Shown here piece by piece: positions 42,712 to 52,304 of a DNA stretch of 64,000 nt (positions within the stretch are counted from its first letter, which is position 1; each line of letters opens with the position of its first letter). The notes beneath the pieces are model-generated. The model was given only the letters and a program-made list of their open reading frames with translations, searched no databases and was not told where the DNA came from. A program made the translations under genes and the position numbers. Source of the stretch: Streptomyces sp. TP-A0356. Its GTDB lineage: Bacteria > Actinomycetota > Actinomycetes > Streptomycetales > Streptomycetaceae. The stretch spans positions 498,945 through 562,944 of the forward strand of contig NZ_BBZJ01000013.1 in assembly GCF_001417775.1 (NCBI RefSeq), read 5' to 3'.

Positions 42712-44094
42712 ATGCCGACCTGCCCGAACGGACACCAGTCGGGTTCCGACGACTGGTGCGAGGTCTGCGGTCACCGTATGGCCGGTGCCGTGCCCCCGCC
42801 GCCTCCACCACCACCGCCGACCGCCGGTTACGGCTATCCGCCGCCGGGTTCGCCCCCACCGCCTCCGGGTGCCGGGGGTCCTCCCGGGGGTCTTCCCGGC
42901 GGTCCTCCCGGGGGACGGCCGCACTCCGCCGTGCCCGACCCCGAGCCGGAACTCTGCCCGCAGTGCCGCACGCCCCGCGAGGGCGGCGCCCCGTTCTGCG
43001 AGGAGTGCCGGTGGAACTTCCTGACCAACACGGCGACCTCGTACACCCCCGCCGCACCGCGCCCGCCCGCGCCGAACCCGGCGCTGCGCTTCCAGCAGGG
43101 CGGGCAGACCACGACCGGCCCCGACTCCTACGACTACCAGAGCTCCCGGCCGTCGCAGGTGAACCGGCCCGCGGAACCGATTCCGCCGGGCCCGCCGTTC
43201 GGCAGCGAGCCGTCGGGGCCGACGGGCTTCGGGCAGGACCCCGCGCGCCCGTCCGGCTTCGGGGCCGACCCCTCGCGTCCCCACTTCGGCGGGGATCCGT
43301 CGCGTCCGGTTCCTCCGCCGCCCGGGCCCCCGTCCGGCGGTCCTGGTGGTCCCGGCGGCGGCCCACAGAGCGGTGCCCCGTCCTTCCAGCAGGGCGCTCC
43401 GCCCGCCGCGTACCAGCGGCCCGGCCCGCCTCCCCCGCCGCCCACCCAGGGCTTCCCGCCGCCCCCGCCGCGGTCCGGCGGTCCCTCCTTCGGCGAAGGT
43501 GGCGACGACTGGGTCATCTCGCCTCCGTCGTCCGCCCAGGCGACCGGCACACCCGGCGGTCCCGGAGGTCCCGGAGGTCCCGGAGGTCCGGGTGCGCCCG
43601 GCGGCCCCGGTGGCGGTCAGGGCGGTGGGTACGGCTATCCGCAGCCCGGTTCCACCCAGGCGCCGCCCCGCCCCTACGAGCAGCAGCCGGCGACCTGGAC
43701 CGCGACCATCGGCCCGGACCGCGAGTACTTCATGGCGATGATGCAGCGCTCCGGGCCCGAGGCCGCGGGCCTGAACCTGCCGGCGTACTCCCCGGAGCAG
43801 CAGCGGGCGCTCACCGGAAACCAGGTCACCATCGGGCGCCGTCGCCACTCCACCGGCGACACCCCCGACATCGACCTGTCGGTGCCGCCGGAGGATCCGG
43901 GCGTCTCGCACCAGCACGCGGTCCTGGTCCAGCAGCAGGACGGCTCCTGGGCGGTCGTCGACCAGAACTCCACCAACGGCACCACGGTCAACGGCGGCGA
44001 GGAGCCCATCCAGCCCTTCGTCCCGGTGCCCCTGCAGGACGGGGACCGGGTGCACGTGGGCGCGTGGACGACGATCACGATCCGCCGGGGCTGA
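42712..44094 (+). CDS. FHA-domain protein with zinc ribbons
   Basis: 460-residue phosphothreonine-binding protein. Two zinc ribbons start it (CPNGHQSGSDDWCEVCGHRM and CPQCRTPREGGAPFCEECRW), separated and followed by about 230 residues of Pro/Gly-rich low complexity with GGPGGPGGP repeats. The C-terminal FHA domain (about 370-455) keeps the phosphopeptide residues: G375-R in VTIGRRRHST, S-x2-H in GVSHQHAVL and the NSTNGT loop. It is the likely reader of PknG phosphorylation and ends the operon. It is unlike the compact GarA/OdhI regulators, which lack ribbons and linker, so it may be an assembly scaffold rather than the metabolic switch. Confidence 0.92.
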   Translation: MPTCPNGHQSGSDDWCEVCGHRMAGAVPPPPPPPPPTAGYGYPPPGSPPPPPGAGGPPGGLPGGPPGGRPHSAVPDPEPELCPQCRTPREGGAPFCEECRWNFLTNTATSYTPAAPRPPAPNPALRFQQGGQTTTGPDSYDYQSSRPSQVNRPAEPIPPGPPFGSEPSGPTGFGQDPARPSGFGADPSRPHFGGDPSRPVPPPPGPPSGGPGGPGGGPQSGAPSFQQGAPPAAYQRPGPPPPPPTQGFPPPPPRSGGPSFGEGGDDWVISPPSSAQATGTPGGPGGPGGPGGPGAPGGPGGGQGGGYGYPQPGSTQAPPRPYEQQPATWTATIGPDREYFMAMMQRSGPEAAGLNLPAYSPEQQRALTGNQVTIGRRRHSTGDTPDIDLSVPPEDPGVSHQHAVLVQQQDGSWAVVDQNSTNGTTVNGGEEPIQPFVPVPLQDGDRVHVGAWTTITIRRG

Positions 44095-44101
44095 GCACCA
44101 C

Positions 44102-44182
44102 GGTCCGCGTACGCGCGCGGGACGCCCCATGGGTCCGCGTACGCGCGCGGGACGCCCCATGGGTCCTCGTACGCGTACGCGG
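44102..44182. repeat. 30-bp tandem repeat between convergent genes
   Basis: Two perfect 30-bp units (44102-44131, 44132-44161) and a partial third with changes. Each contains gacgccccatg and the alternating cgcgtacgcgcgcg core, which is self-complementary and could form hairpins. It lies between the FHA gene and the convergent methyltransferase gene. Confidence 0.85.
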
Positions 44183-44227
44183 CCACATGCACGTCCGTCC
44201 ACGTCCCCACTCGTGCCGGCCGGGCCG

Positions 44228-45208
44228 TCACGGCAGCGGCCAGGCGTACGGCCCCTTCGGGTCGTCCAGCCAGGACCAGGAGCGGTCGCCGCTGACCGTG
44301 ATCCCGAACCGTTCGCGCGCGGGCCGCTGTTCGCGCTCCCACAGCTGGTACGCCTCGTACGGGTCGAGGCTGCGCTGCGTCAGCGCCAGCAGGAACCGGA
44401 ACAGCTCGTGGCCGCGGGCCCGGTGCGGCAGCCCGCCCAGGTCCTGAGGCTCCGGCTCGGTCCGGGTGCCGCCGCGCAGCGGCACGAAATAGGCGGGCGT
44501 GTGCAGGAAGCGCCCCTCGGCGTGACCGGCGTCCCGGACCCGCAGCGCGATCAGCCCGGACGCGAACGGCGCGAGGATGCGCGCGCCCGGATTGCACTGC
44601 GCCGGCCAGGCGTCCGGGATCGAGCTCAGTGTGCAGGTGGCGATGATCCGGTCGAAGGGGGCGCGCTCCGGTACACCCCGCGCGCCGTCACCCGTGACCA
44701 CGGTCGGGTGGTATCCCGCGGCCGCCAGGTGCTGCCGGGCGGCCTCGGTGATCTCCGGGTCGAGGTCGATGGTGGTGACCAGGTCGTCGCCGAGGCGGTG
44801 GGCGAGCAGGGCCGCGTTGTAGCCCGTGCCGGCGCCGATCTCCAGGACGGCGTTGCCGTCCTCGACCTCCAGCTCGGCCAGCATCTGCGCCATCAGTGAC
44901 GGCTGGCTGCTGGAGGAGACCAGTCGGCCGTCGCGCATCAGGGTGGCCAGCGGGGCGTCCGCGTACGCGCCGCGCAGCCACTGCTCCCGGCGCCGTGGAT
45001 CGGGGTCGCCGTCCCATCTGCGCTCGTAGCCGCCGACGACGCCGATGTAGTAGTACGGCACGAAGAGATGGCGCGGCACCGCCTGAAACGCCTCCCGCCA
45101 GACGGGATCGGCGTCCCAGGCCCGGCTCGCGTCGATCTCCCGCACGAGATCCGCTCGCGCCGACGTGGCGAGGTTCTCCAGATCATGATCGAGAGCATGC
45201 GCGGTCAT
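44228..45208 (-). CDS. Protein-L-isoaspartate O-methyltransferase-like methyltransferase
   Basis: 326-residue SAM-dependent methyltransferase of the PCMT family, which repairs isoaspartyl residues or methylates peptides. The N-terminal part has the PCMT pattern FQAVPRHLFVPYYY and DGRLVSSSSQPSLMAQML. SAM motif I is VLEIGAGTGYNAALLA, followed by VVTGDGARGVPERAPFDRII. The C-terminal third (FLHTPAYFVPLRGGTRTEPE) is longer than in classical PCMT and typical of actinobacterial members and lanthipeptide-associated O-methyltransferases. The ATG at 45208 has GGAGGT directly against it, an unusually short spacing, so the start is uncertain. It appears to be a single-gene unit. Confidence 0.85.
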   Translation of the reverse strand: MTAHALDHDLENLATSARADLVREIDASRAWDADPVWREAFQAVPRHLFVPYYYIGVVGGYERRWDGDPDPRRREQWLRGAYADAPLATLMRDGRLVSSSSQPSLMAQMLAELEVEDGNAVLEIGAGTGYNAALLAHRLGDDLVTTIDLDPEITEAARQHLAAAGYHPTVVTGDGARGVPERAPFDRIIATCTLSSIPDAWPAQCNPGARILAPFASGLIALRVRDAGHAEGRFLHTPAYFVPLRGGTRTEPEPQDLGGLPHRARGHELFRFLLALTQRSLDPYEAYQLWEREQRPARERFGITVSGDRSWSWLDDPKGPYAWPLP

Positions 45209-45320
45209 ACCTCCACTGTGCGGCGGAAGGCGGCCCTGGGGCGAGCACGCCGTGCGCCGGGCAGCGGTGTGCCCACGGGATCCGCTCAGCCTTGAGACCT
45301 CGGCCGTCGCGTCTGAGACC

Positions 45321-45734
45321 ATGGAGCATGTGAAAGAGATTCGGCGCGGCACGCTTCAGGAGCAGACCTTCTACGAGCAGGTCGGCGGTGAGGAGACCTT
45401 CCGCCGCCTCGTGCATCGTTTCTACGAGGGAGTCGCCGAGGACCCGATCCTGCGGCCCATGTACCCGGAGGAGGACCTGGGGCCGGCCGAGGAGCGCCTC
45501 ACCCTGTTCCTGATCCAGTACTGGGGCGGCCCGACGACGTACAGCCAGAACCGCGGCCACCCCCGCCTGCGCATGCGCCACGCCCCGTTCACCGTGAACC
45601 GGGCCGCTCATGACGCCTGGCTGAGGCACATGCGCGTCGCCGTGGACGAACTCGGCCTCTCCGAGGAACACGAGACCACGCTGTGGAACTACCTGACGTA
45701 CGCGGCCCAGTCGATGGTGAACACCCCGGAATGA
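45321..45734 (+). CDS. glbO: Group II truncated haemoglobin
   Basis: 137-residue haem protein of the trHbO class, with roles in oxygen and NO chemistry. Conserved parts are TFYEQVGGEETFRRLVHRFY (B10 Tyr region), the EDLGPAEERLTLFLIQYWGG stretch with the E-helix, the proximal His in MRHAPF and the WNYLTYAAQSM C-terminus. ATG 45321 is taken; GTG 45330 is an alternative with no better ribosome binding site. It is divergent from the methyltransferase gene. Confidence 0.92.
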   Translation: MEHVKEIRRGTLQEQTFYEQVGGEETFRRLVHRFYEGVAEDPILRPMYPEEDLGPAEERLTLFLIQYWGGPTTYSQNRGHPRLRMRHAPFTVNRAAHDAWLRHMRVAVDELGLSEEHETTLWNYLTYAAQSMVNTPE

Positions 45735-45800
45735 GCGCGTAGGAGTCCGTCGGCGAGCACATAGGGCTGCGCGTCCGGGGGCGGTGGTGCACATGGGGAC

Positions 45801-45872
45801 CGGCAGCCCCATACGAGGCGGCGGTCCCATGTGAAACGGCAGCCCCATGCGAGGTGGCAGTACCACGAGAAC
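45801..45872. repeat. 18-bp degenerate tandem repeat, four units
   Basis: Units start at 45801, 45819, 45837 and 45855; units 1 and 3 (cggcagccccatacgagg) differ at one base and the others are diverged. Located in the intergenic space between the convergent globin and a minus-strand gene. Confidence 0.75.
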
Positions 45873-45916
45873 CATGGACTTCCGTTGGCCCCACGAACCG
45901 TCGGCGGAGTGTTCCG

Positions 45917-46603
45917 TCAGCGGACGCTGACGTCCAGGACGCCGAGGCCCGCCCGGCGTACGGCGATCGAGCCGTACGGCGTGCGCAGCCTGAGCCAGGA
46001 GCCCGACGAGAACAGTCCGAGCGGCTCGTCGCCGGACGTCCGCCGGGCGGGGCGCAGGAAGCCGAGCGACTGCGCCGCGTGCGCGGCCCGCACCGGAAGC
46101 GCCGTCTCGCCCACCGCGCGGGACCAGATGTCCCTGCCGATCCGGTCGAGTGCGTCCCGCGTCCGCTGCTCGGGCGCCAACTCCTCCGTGCGCGACCGGA
46201 ACTCGGCCACCGCCGCCGCCACGGTCGACCGAAGGGCATCGGGCGCGGGCAGTCCCGGCTCCGGGCGCCAGCCGCCGCGCGGCGGAAGTACCCCCGCCCA
46301 CGGCGGTCCGGTGACGGCCGCGGGAACGGTGGCCGTGGCCGCCGACTCGTCCACGGACTCCAGGAGTTCACCGGCCGAGACGGTCACGTCGAGCCCGACG
46401 TCCAGCCCGTTCTCGTACGGCTTGGCGAGCCGCACCGCACGGACCGCGAGCACCTCGAACGACGGCGGACGCCCGAACACCGCCAGCATCGTGCCGGTCG
46501 ACTGCAGACGCACCGCGGCGCCGCGGTCGTAGTGGATCAGCCGGGAGAGGAAGGCGGCCAGGTCCGCCGCCTCCCCGTCGTCGGCGAGATGGAGCACCGT
46601 CAT
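45917..46603 (-). CDS. Conserved protein of unknown function, coupled to the thioesterase
   Basis: 228 residues; I do not recognise a named family. The N-terminal half contains VLHLADDGEAADLAAFLSRL and LQSTGTMLAVFGRPPSFEVL, an alpha/beta pattern. The C-terminal half has ALDRIGRDIWSRAVGETALP and ends in beta strands (SWLRLRTPYGSIAVRRAGLG). No signal or membrane segment is seen. Its ATG overlaps the thioesterase stop (ATGA), so it is the third gene of a coupled ettA-thioesterase operon. The fixed context across streptomycetes, as far as I recall, suggests a housekeeping role. Confidence 0.8.
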   Translation of the reverse strand: MTVLHLADDGEAADLAAFLSRLIHYDRGAAVRLQSTGTMLAVFGRPPSFEVLAVRAVRLAKPYENGLDVGLDVTVSAGELLESVDESAATATVPAAVTGPPWAGVLPPRGGWRPEPGLPAPDALRSTVAAAVAEFRSRTEELAPEQRTRDALDRIGRDIWSRAVGETALPVRAAHAAQSLGFLRPARRTSGDEPLGLFSSGSWLRLRTPYGSIAVRRAGLGVLDVSVR

Positions 46604-47007
46604 GCGGCGACGGCCTCCTCCTCGTCCCTGTACTCCTGCAGGAACTCCCGTTCCTCCGCGGTGATCCGACGCGGACGCTGCGTCTCGAAGTCGAACGGCA
46701 CGATCACCGTGGAGGCCCGGACGTAGACCTGGCCCGGGTCCTTGACCTCGTAGGCGAGCGTGAAGGACGCCGCCTTGATCTCCGTGACCCACAGCTCGAT
46801 GTCCACCGGCGCGTGTCGGTGGACCAACTGCCGCTTGTAGTCGATCTCATGGCGCGCCACCACGGACCCCTGCTTGAACTCCTTGTCCGGGCGGAACAGG
46901 AAGTCGATACGGGCCTCCTCCAGGTAGCGGAGGAACACCACGTTGTTGACGTGGCCGTATGCGTCCATGTCCGCCCAGCGCAGCGGGCAGCGGTAGATGT
47001 GCCGCAA
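46600..47007 (-). CDS. Acyl-CoA thioesterase (hotdog fold, 4-hydroxybenzoyl-CoA thioesterase type)
   Basis: 135-residue single-hotdog thioesterase that hydrolyses acyl-CoA thioesters. It has the family signature WADMDAYGHVNNVVFLRYLE with catalytic Asp and the active-site helix. The central strands DYKRQLVHRHAPVDIELWVT and ASFTLAYEVKD follow. The start is taken as TTG 47007 (LRHIYRCPLRW), overlapping nothing but lying two bases after the ettA stop; the longer frame is antisense-like. It is coupled to both neighbours. Confidence 0.87.
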   Translation of the reverse strand: MRHIYRCPLRWADMDAYGHVNNVVFLRYLEEARIDFLFRPDKEFKQGSVVARHEIDYKRQLVHRHAPVDIELWVTEIKAASFTLAYEVKDPGQVYVRASTVIVPFDFETQRPRRITAEEREFLQEYRDEEEAVAA

Positions 47008-47009
47008 GA

Positions 47010-48674
<1,665 letters not shown>

Positions 48675-48955
48675 GAGAAACCGTCCGGCAGCTTGAAATC
48701 TGGCAGTGGGCAGATACACCCCATCTTGCCGTACCGCCACCCCTGGGCGGAAACCCGTTAGGCTCGGAGGCTCTGACCTGCGGTTTCACTGCTGGTGACG
48801 GTGACTCGACCGTCACTTCGCGTCGTCGTCGGTCGGCCTCGGGCGGCCTCGCACGGCCCACGGACGACCCGGCGGCCCAGCGGTCCTGGGCGTCTCACGT
48901 CCCCGCATGCAATGCTCCTGGGGTTGGTGCACGGTTGTCTACACCGAGGAGGGAC

Positions 48956-50680
48956 ATGGACGCCGCCTACCCCGGCACGGCAGCTCTGCCTGTGTTCGGT
49001 CACCAGGTAGGGTCTGGTTCCCTGCTCGGCGACACGCTGGAGGACATGAAGGCCTGCGCCTTCGTGGTCGATCACGACGGGCTCATCGTCGCGGCCAATG
49101 CCGGGGCCAGGATCCTGTTGGGGAGAAGCGCCGCGGAGCTCGTCGGCCAGGACGCTCACGACCTGCTGCACCGGGACAGCCAGGGGCACCCACTGCCCCG
49201 CACCCGCTGCGACATGAGAGAGGCGCTCCTCACCGAAGTCACCCGGCATGGCGACGCGGGGTGTTTCGCCTGCGGGGACGGCACTCTTCTCCATCTGTCC
49301 TGGCTGATCACCCCGTACGCCGTCGGCGCGGGTGTGACGGGCGCGCTGGTGCTGTTCTACGAGAGGGAGCAGGCCCCGCGACCGAACACGGACTCGATCT
49401 CCAGACCGCCGACGGAACTCGAACGCCTGGCCCTGCTGGCGGAGACGACCACACAGCTCACGTCGACCCTGGATGTGGAGGAGGCGCTGCGCCGGCTGGC
49501 GGCCCTGACCGTGCCCCTGCTGGCGGACTGGGCGGTGTTCGACCTGCTCACCGAGAGGGACGAGGTACGGCGTGCTTTGGTCATGAGCCACAAGGACGGC
49601 GTCCTTGTCGAGCGCCATGACCTGAAGGGCCCCATGCCGCCGGTGCCCGAGGAGTCCCCGATGCCTCTGTCGCGGGCTCTGCGCGGCGCCGCCTCCGCCG
49701 TTGCCGGCCCCTCCACCTATCAGGGCCCACCCGATTCGGGCATAGCGGTCGAGCAACGCCGCCTGTTCGCCGAGACGGGCATGCACTCCGCTGCCATCGC
49801 GCCCATTCGCGGTCTGCGAGACGTGCTCGGTGCCCTGACCCTGGGACGATCACAGCGTCGCGACGTCTTCACCGCCGCCGACCTGGCGCTGCTGGAGGAC
49901 CTCACCCGCCGGGCCGGCCTGGCCCTGGACAACGCGCGCCTCTACCAGCGCCAGCGCAAAGTCGCCGAGACCATGCAGCGCCACCTGCTACCCCAGCTCC
50001 CCATGGTCCCCGGGCTGGAGATGACGGCCCGGTACGTGCCCGCTCCTCACGCCTCCTACGTCGGCGGGGACTGGTACGACGCCTTTCCCCTGACCGATGG
50101 CGCCCATGCACTGGCCATCGGTGACGTCGTCGGACACGATCTCGACGCCGCGGCCGGTATGGCGCAGATCCGCAACATGCTGCGCGCCTTCGCGTGGTCC
50201 CAGCCCGAGTCGCCCAGCGCCATCGTCACCCGGCTGGACGATGCCGTGATGCACATAGCCGAGGTACCGATGGCGACCATGATCCTGGCCCGGATCAGCG
50301 TCGGGGACGAGGGGCTGTGGCAACTGCACTGGACGAACGCCGGCCACCCACCACCACTGCTGGTCGCCCACGACGGCCAGACCCGCTACCTCAACGATGC
50401 TCACGGCATACTGCTCGGGACGGGCGTCACCAGGCCTCGGCCCGATGCCGTCACCGTCCTGCCGCCCAAGGCCACGCTCTTGCTCTACACCGATGGCCTG
50501 GTCGAATCGCCTCACCACTCCATCGACCATGGACTTCACCGGTTGCGTCGGCACGCCGCGTCTCTCGCCCACCGCCCCCTGGAGTCCTTCAGCGACGCCC
50601 TGCTGGAACAGGTCCGTCCCCACGACAACGACGACGACGTCGCCATCCTGGCAGTGCGTGCACCCGACCCCGCGCCATAG
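48956..50680 (+). CDS. PAS-GAF-SpoIIE (PP2C) phosphatase
   Basis: 574-residue soluble signalling phosphatase of the RsbU/SpoIIE type. The ATG at 48956 follows GAGGAGGGAC; an upstream TTG is rejected. A PAS domain spans about residues 25-140 (CAFVVDHDGLIVAANAGARI). A GAF domain lies at about 160-325 (TTTQLTSTLDVEEALRRLAA, VLGALTLGRSQRRDVF). The PP2C SpoIIE domain fills the rest: YVGGDWYDAFPL (metal Asp), IGDVVGHDLDAAAGM, WTNAGHPPPLLV, LLLYTDGLVE and DNDDDVAILAVR. There is no histidine-kinase ATPase domain. Its expected substrates are phosphorylated anti-anti-sigma proteins; none is encoded nearby. Confidence 0.93.
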   Translation: MDAAYPGTAALPVFGHQVGSGSLLGDTLEDMKACAFVVDHDGLIVAANAGARILLGRSAAELVGQDAHDLLHRDSQGHPLPRTRCDMREALLTEVTRHGDAGCFACGDGTLLHLSWLITPYAVGAGVTGALVLFYEREQAPRPNTDSISRPPTELERLALLAETTTQLTSTLDVEEALRRLAALTVPLLADWAVFDLLTERDEVRRALVMSHKDGVLVERHDLKGPMPPVPEESPMPLSRALRGAASAVAGPSTYQGPPDSGIAVEQRRLFAETGMHSAAIAPIRGLRDVLGALTLGRSQRRDVFTAADLALLEDLTRRAGLALDNARLYQRQRKVAETMQRHLLPQLPMVPGLEMTARYVPAPHASYVGGDWYDAFPLTDGAHALAIGDVVGHDLDAAAGMAQIRNMLRAFAWSQPESPSAIVTRLDDAVMHIAEVPMATMILARISVGDEGLWQLHWTNAGHPPPLLVAHDGQTRYLNDAHGILLGTGVTRPRPDAVTVLPPKATLLLYTDGLVESPHHSIDHGLHRLRRHAASLAHRPLESFSDALLEQVRPHDNDDDVAILAVRAPDPAP

Positions 50681-50694
50681 CGTCGACACGAGGG

Positions 50695-50742
50695 CGCCTC
50701 GCGGCCGTTCCACGGAGACGCCTCACGGCCGTTCCACGTGCT
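50695..50742. repeat. 24-bp direct repeat between convergent phosphatase genes
   Basis: Two 24-base units (50695-50718, 50719-50742) sharing cgcctc and cggccgttccacg. They lie just after the stop of the PAS-GAF phosphatase. The gap 50681-50802 shows no clear hairpin terminator. Confidence 0.6.
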
Positions 50743-50802
50743 CGTGACCTCTTCGTCCCGATGCAACCTGGTCGGGCGCTCGACCTTGGCCGACTGCGTC
50801 TC

Positions 50803-52062
50803 TCACCTGCGGCGATGGTCCGCGGCGATCCGCACTTGTCCGCCGCTGCGCGTCGGCGTCGTCGCGCCTTCAGACGGTGTCCCCTCGGCCCCCTGACGGT
50901 TGCCGTCGACGCGGTGGTCCCTCAGGTGGTGAGTGGGCAGCATTGTGGGCGAGCGTTGGATCACCACCAAGGCGGCATCGTCCTCCAGGCGCCCTCCGAC
51001 ATGGTCCAGCAGGTCCTCGCGGATGTGTTGCAGGAGGGCTTCGGGGCCGCAGTCGGCCCACTGGGAGACGCGTTCGGTGAGGGGATAGAAGGATCCGTCG
51101 GGGGACCGGGCCTCGATCACGCCGTCGGTGTAGAGGAGGAGCGTGTCATGGCTGTCGAAGGTGTAGGCGTCGACGGTGAGACCGGTCCGCGCGAGAGTGC
51201 ACATGCCCAGTGGGGGCTCGGGTCGGCGCGGGTGCAGGATCGTCATGCCCTTCTTGTGCAGCTGCAGGGGCGGAGGGTGCCCGCAGTTGGCCATCTGCAC
51301 CGACGGGTCATGGTCGGGGATGTCCAGCATCAGGGCGGTGACGAAGTGCTCCCCCCTCTCGTCCGCGTCGGGGTCGTCGGTGTACTCCTCCAGGTGTCTG
51401 CGGACGCTTCTCTCCAGGGCGTCGGCCAGTTCGAGGATCGTGGCACACCGGTGGGCGGCTTCCCGGAAGGCACCCATCAGCGCCGAGGCGTCACTGATGG
51501 CGGTCAGACCTTTGCCCCGCACATCACCGATGATCAGGCGGGTGCGGAAGTCGGTGCGTGTCGCCGCGTAGAGGTCCCCGCCGATCTGTGCCTCTTCCTC
51601 GGCGGCGAGATAACTGGAGGCGATGCGCAGCGGGCCCAGCCGATGGGGCAGCGGCCGCAGCACCACGTGCTGTGTGGCCTCGGACACCGACCGCACCTGT
51701 TCGAGTTGGCGCATGCGCCGGTGACGCTGGCCGGAATAGATCACGATCAGGGCCGACATGAACGCCAGGGTGACGATCTGCACCTGGTGATTGAGGGTGA
51801 ACCCGCCCCGCAGCGCGGCTATGACCACTTGAGCGAGCACGGCCAGCCCGCCGACGAGCGCAGTGAGTCGCGGGCCGGCGAACGACGGCGTCAGGGCGGG
51901 AGCGACGACCAGCAACGGGCCGAGATGGATGTGGGTGGGGGTCAGGACGTCCACGACGGTGACCGCGATGATCAGCGCCAGCGGAATCATGACCAGCTCG
52001 TGGCCTGGTTGCCACGGCTGCCACAGGTCCGCGAGACGCCGCCTGACACTCACAGTCCCCAC
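50803..52062 (-). CDS. Membrane-bound SpoIIE-type PP2C phosphatase
   Basis: 419 residues. Three to four TM helices come first (LVMIPLALIIAVTVVDVLT, LGPLLVVAPALTPSFAG, LTALVGGLAVLAQVVIAALR, VTLAFMSALIVIYSG). A short coiled linker (RMRQLEQVRSVSEATQHVVL) and a SpoIIE phosphatase domain follow: IGGDLYAATRTDF, IGDVRGKGLTAISDASALM, MANCGHPPPLQL, LLLYTDGVIEARS and LEDDAALVVIQ. GTG 52062 is taken as the start (AAGG eight bases upstream); a second GTG lies 9 bases further. Such integral-membrane phosphatases are numerous in Streptomyces and act on anti-anti-sigma proteins. It is convergent with the PAS-GAF phosphatase, and no partner-switch genes lie nearby. Confidence 0.92.
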   Translation of the reverse strand: MGTVSVRRRLADLWQPWQPGHELVMIPLALIIAVTVVDVLTPTHIHLGPLLVVAPALTPSFAGPRLTALVGGLAVLAQVVIAALRGGFTLNHQVQIVTLAFMSALIVIYSGQRHRRMRQLEQVRSVSEATQHVVLRPLPHRLGPLRIASSYLAAEEEAQIGGDLYAATRTDFRTRLIIGDVRGKGLTAISDASALMGAFREAAHRCATILELADALERSVRRHLEEYTDDPDADERGEHFVTALMLDIPDHDPSVQMANCGHPPPLQLHKKGMTILHPRRPEPPLGMCTLARTGLTVDAYTFDSHDTLLLYTDGVIEARSPDGSFYPLTERVSQWADCGPEALLQHIREDLLDHVGGRLEDDAALVVIQRSPTMLPTHHLRDHRVDGNRQGAEGTPSEGATTPTRSGGQVRIAADHRRR

Positions 52063-52304
52063 TCTGCACCTTCCGCGGAGATCATGGGTGAAACTATGAC
52101 CAAAGCTGACCAATCGGAACTGACGCCCAGCGGAGCGCCCACGACGGACCGCCCTGCTCTGCCGTCTCTGACTCGTCGCCGAACAACGCCTCTTCAGCGT
52201 CGTCCACAACGGCATTCCCCCCGATCTCTCCGTCCCGAGGGCGCACCTTGTCGGCCCTGCGGGGCATGTGACGAGCAAGGGAATGGTGAGGCGAGGAGCA
52301 ACGG

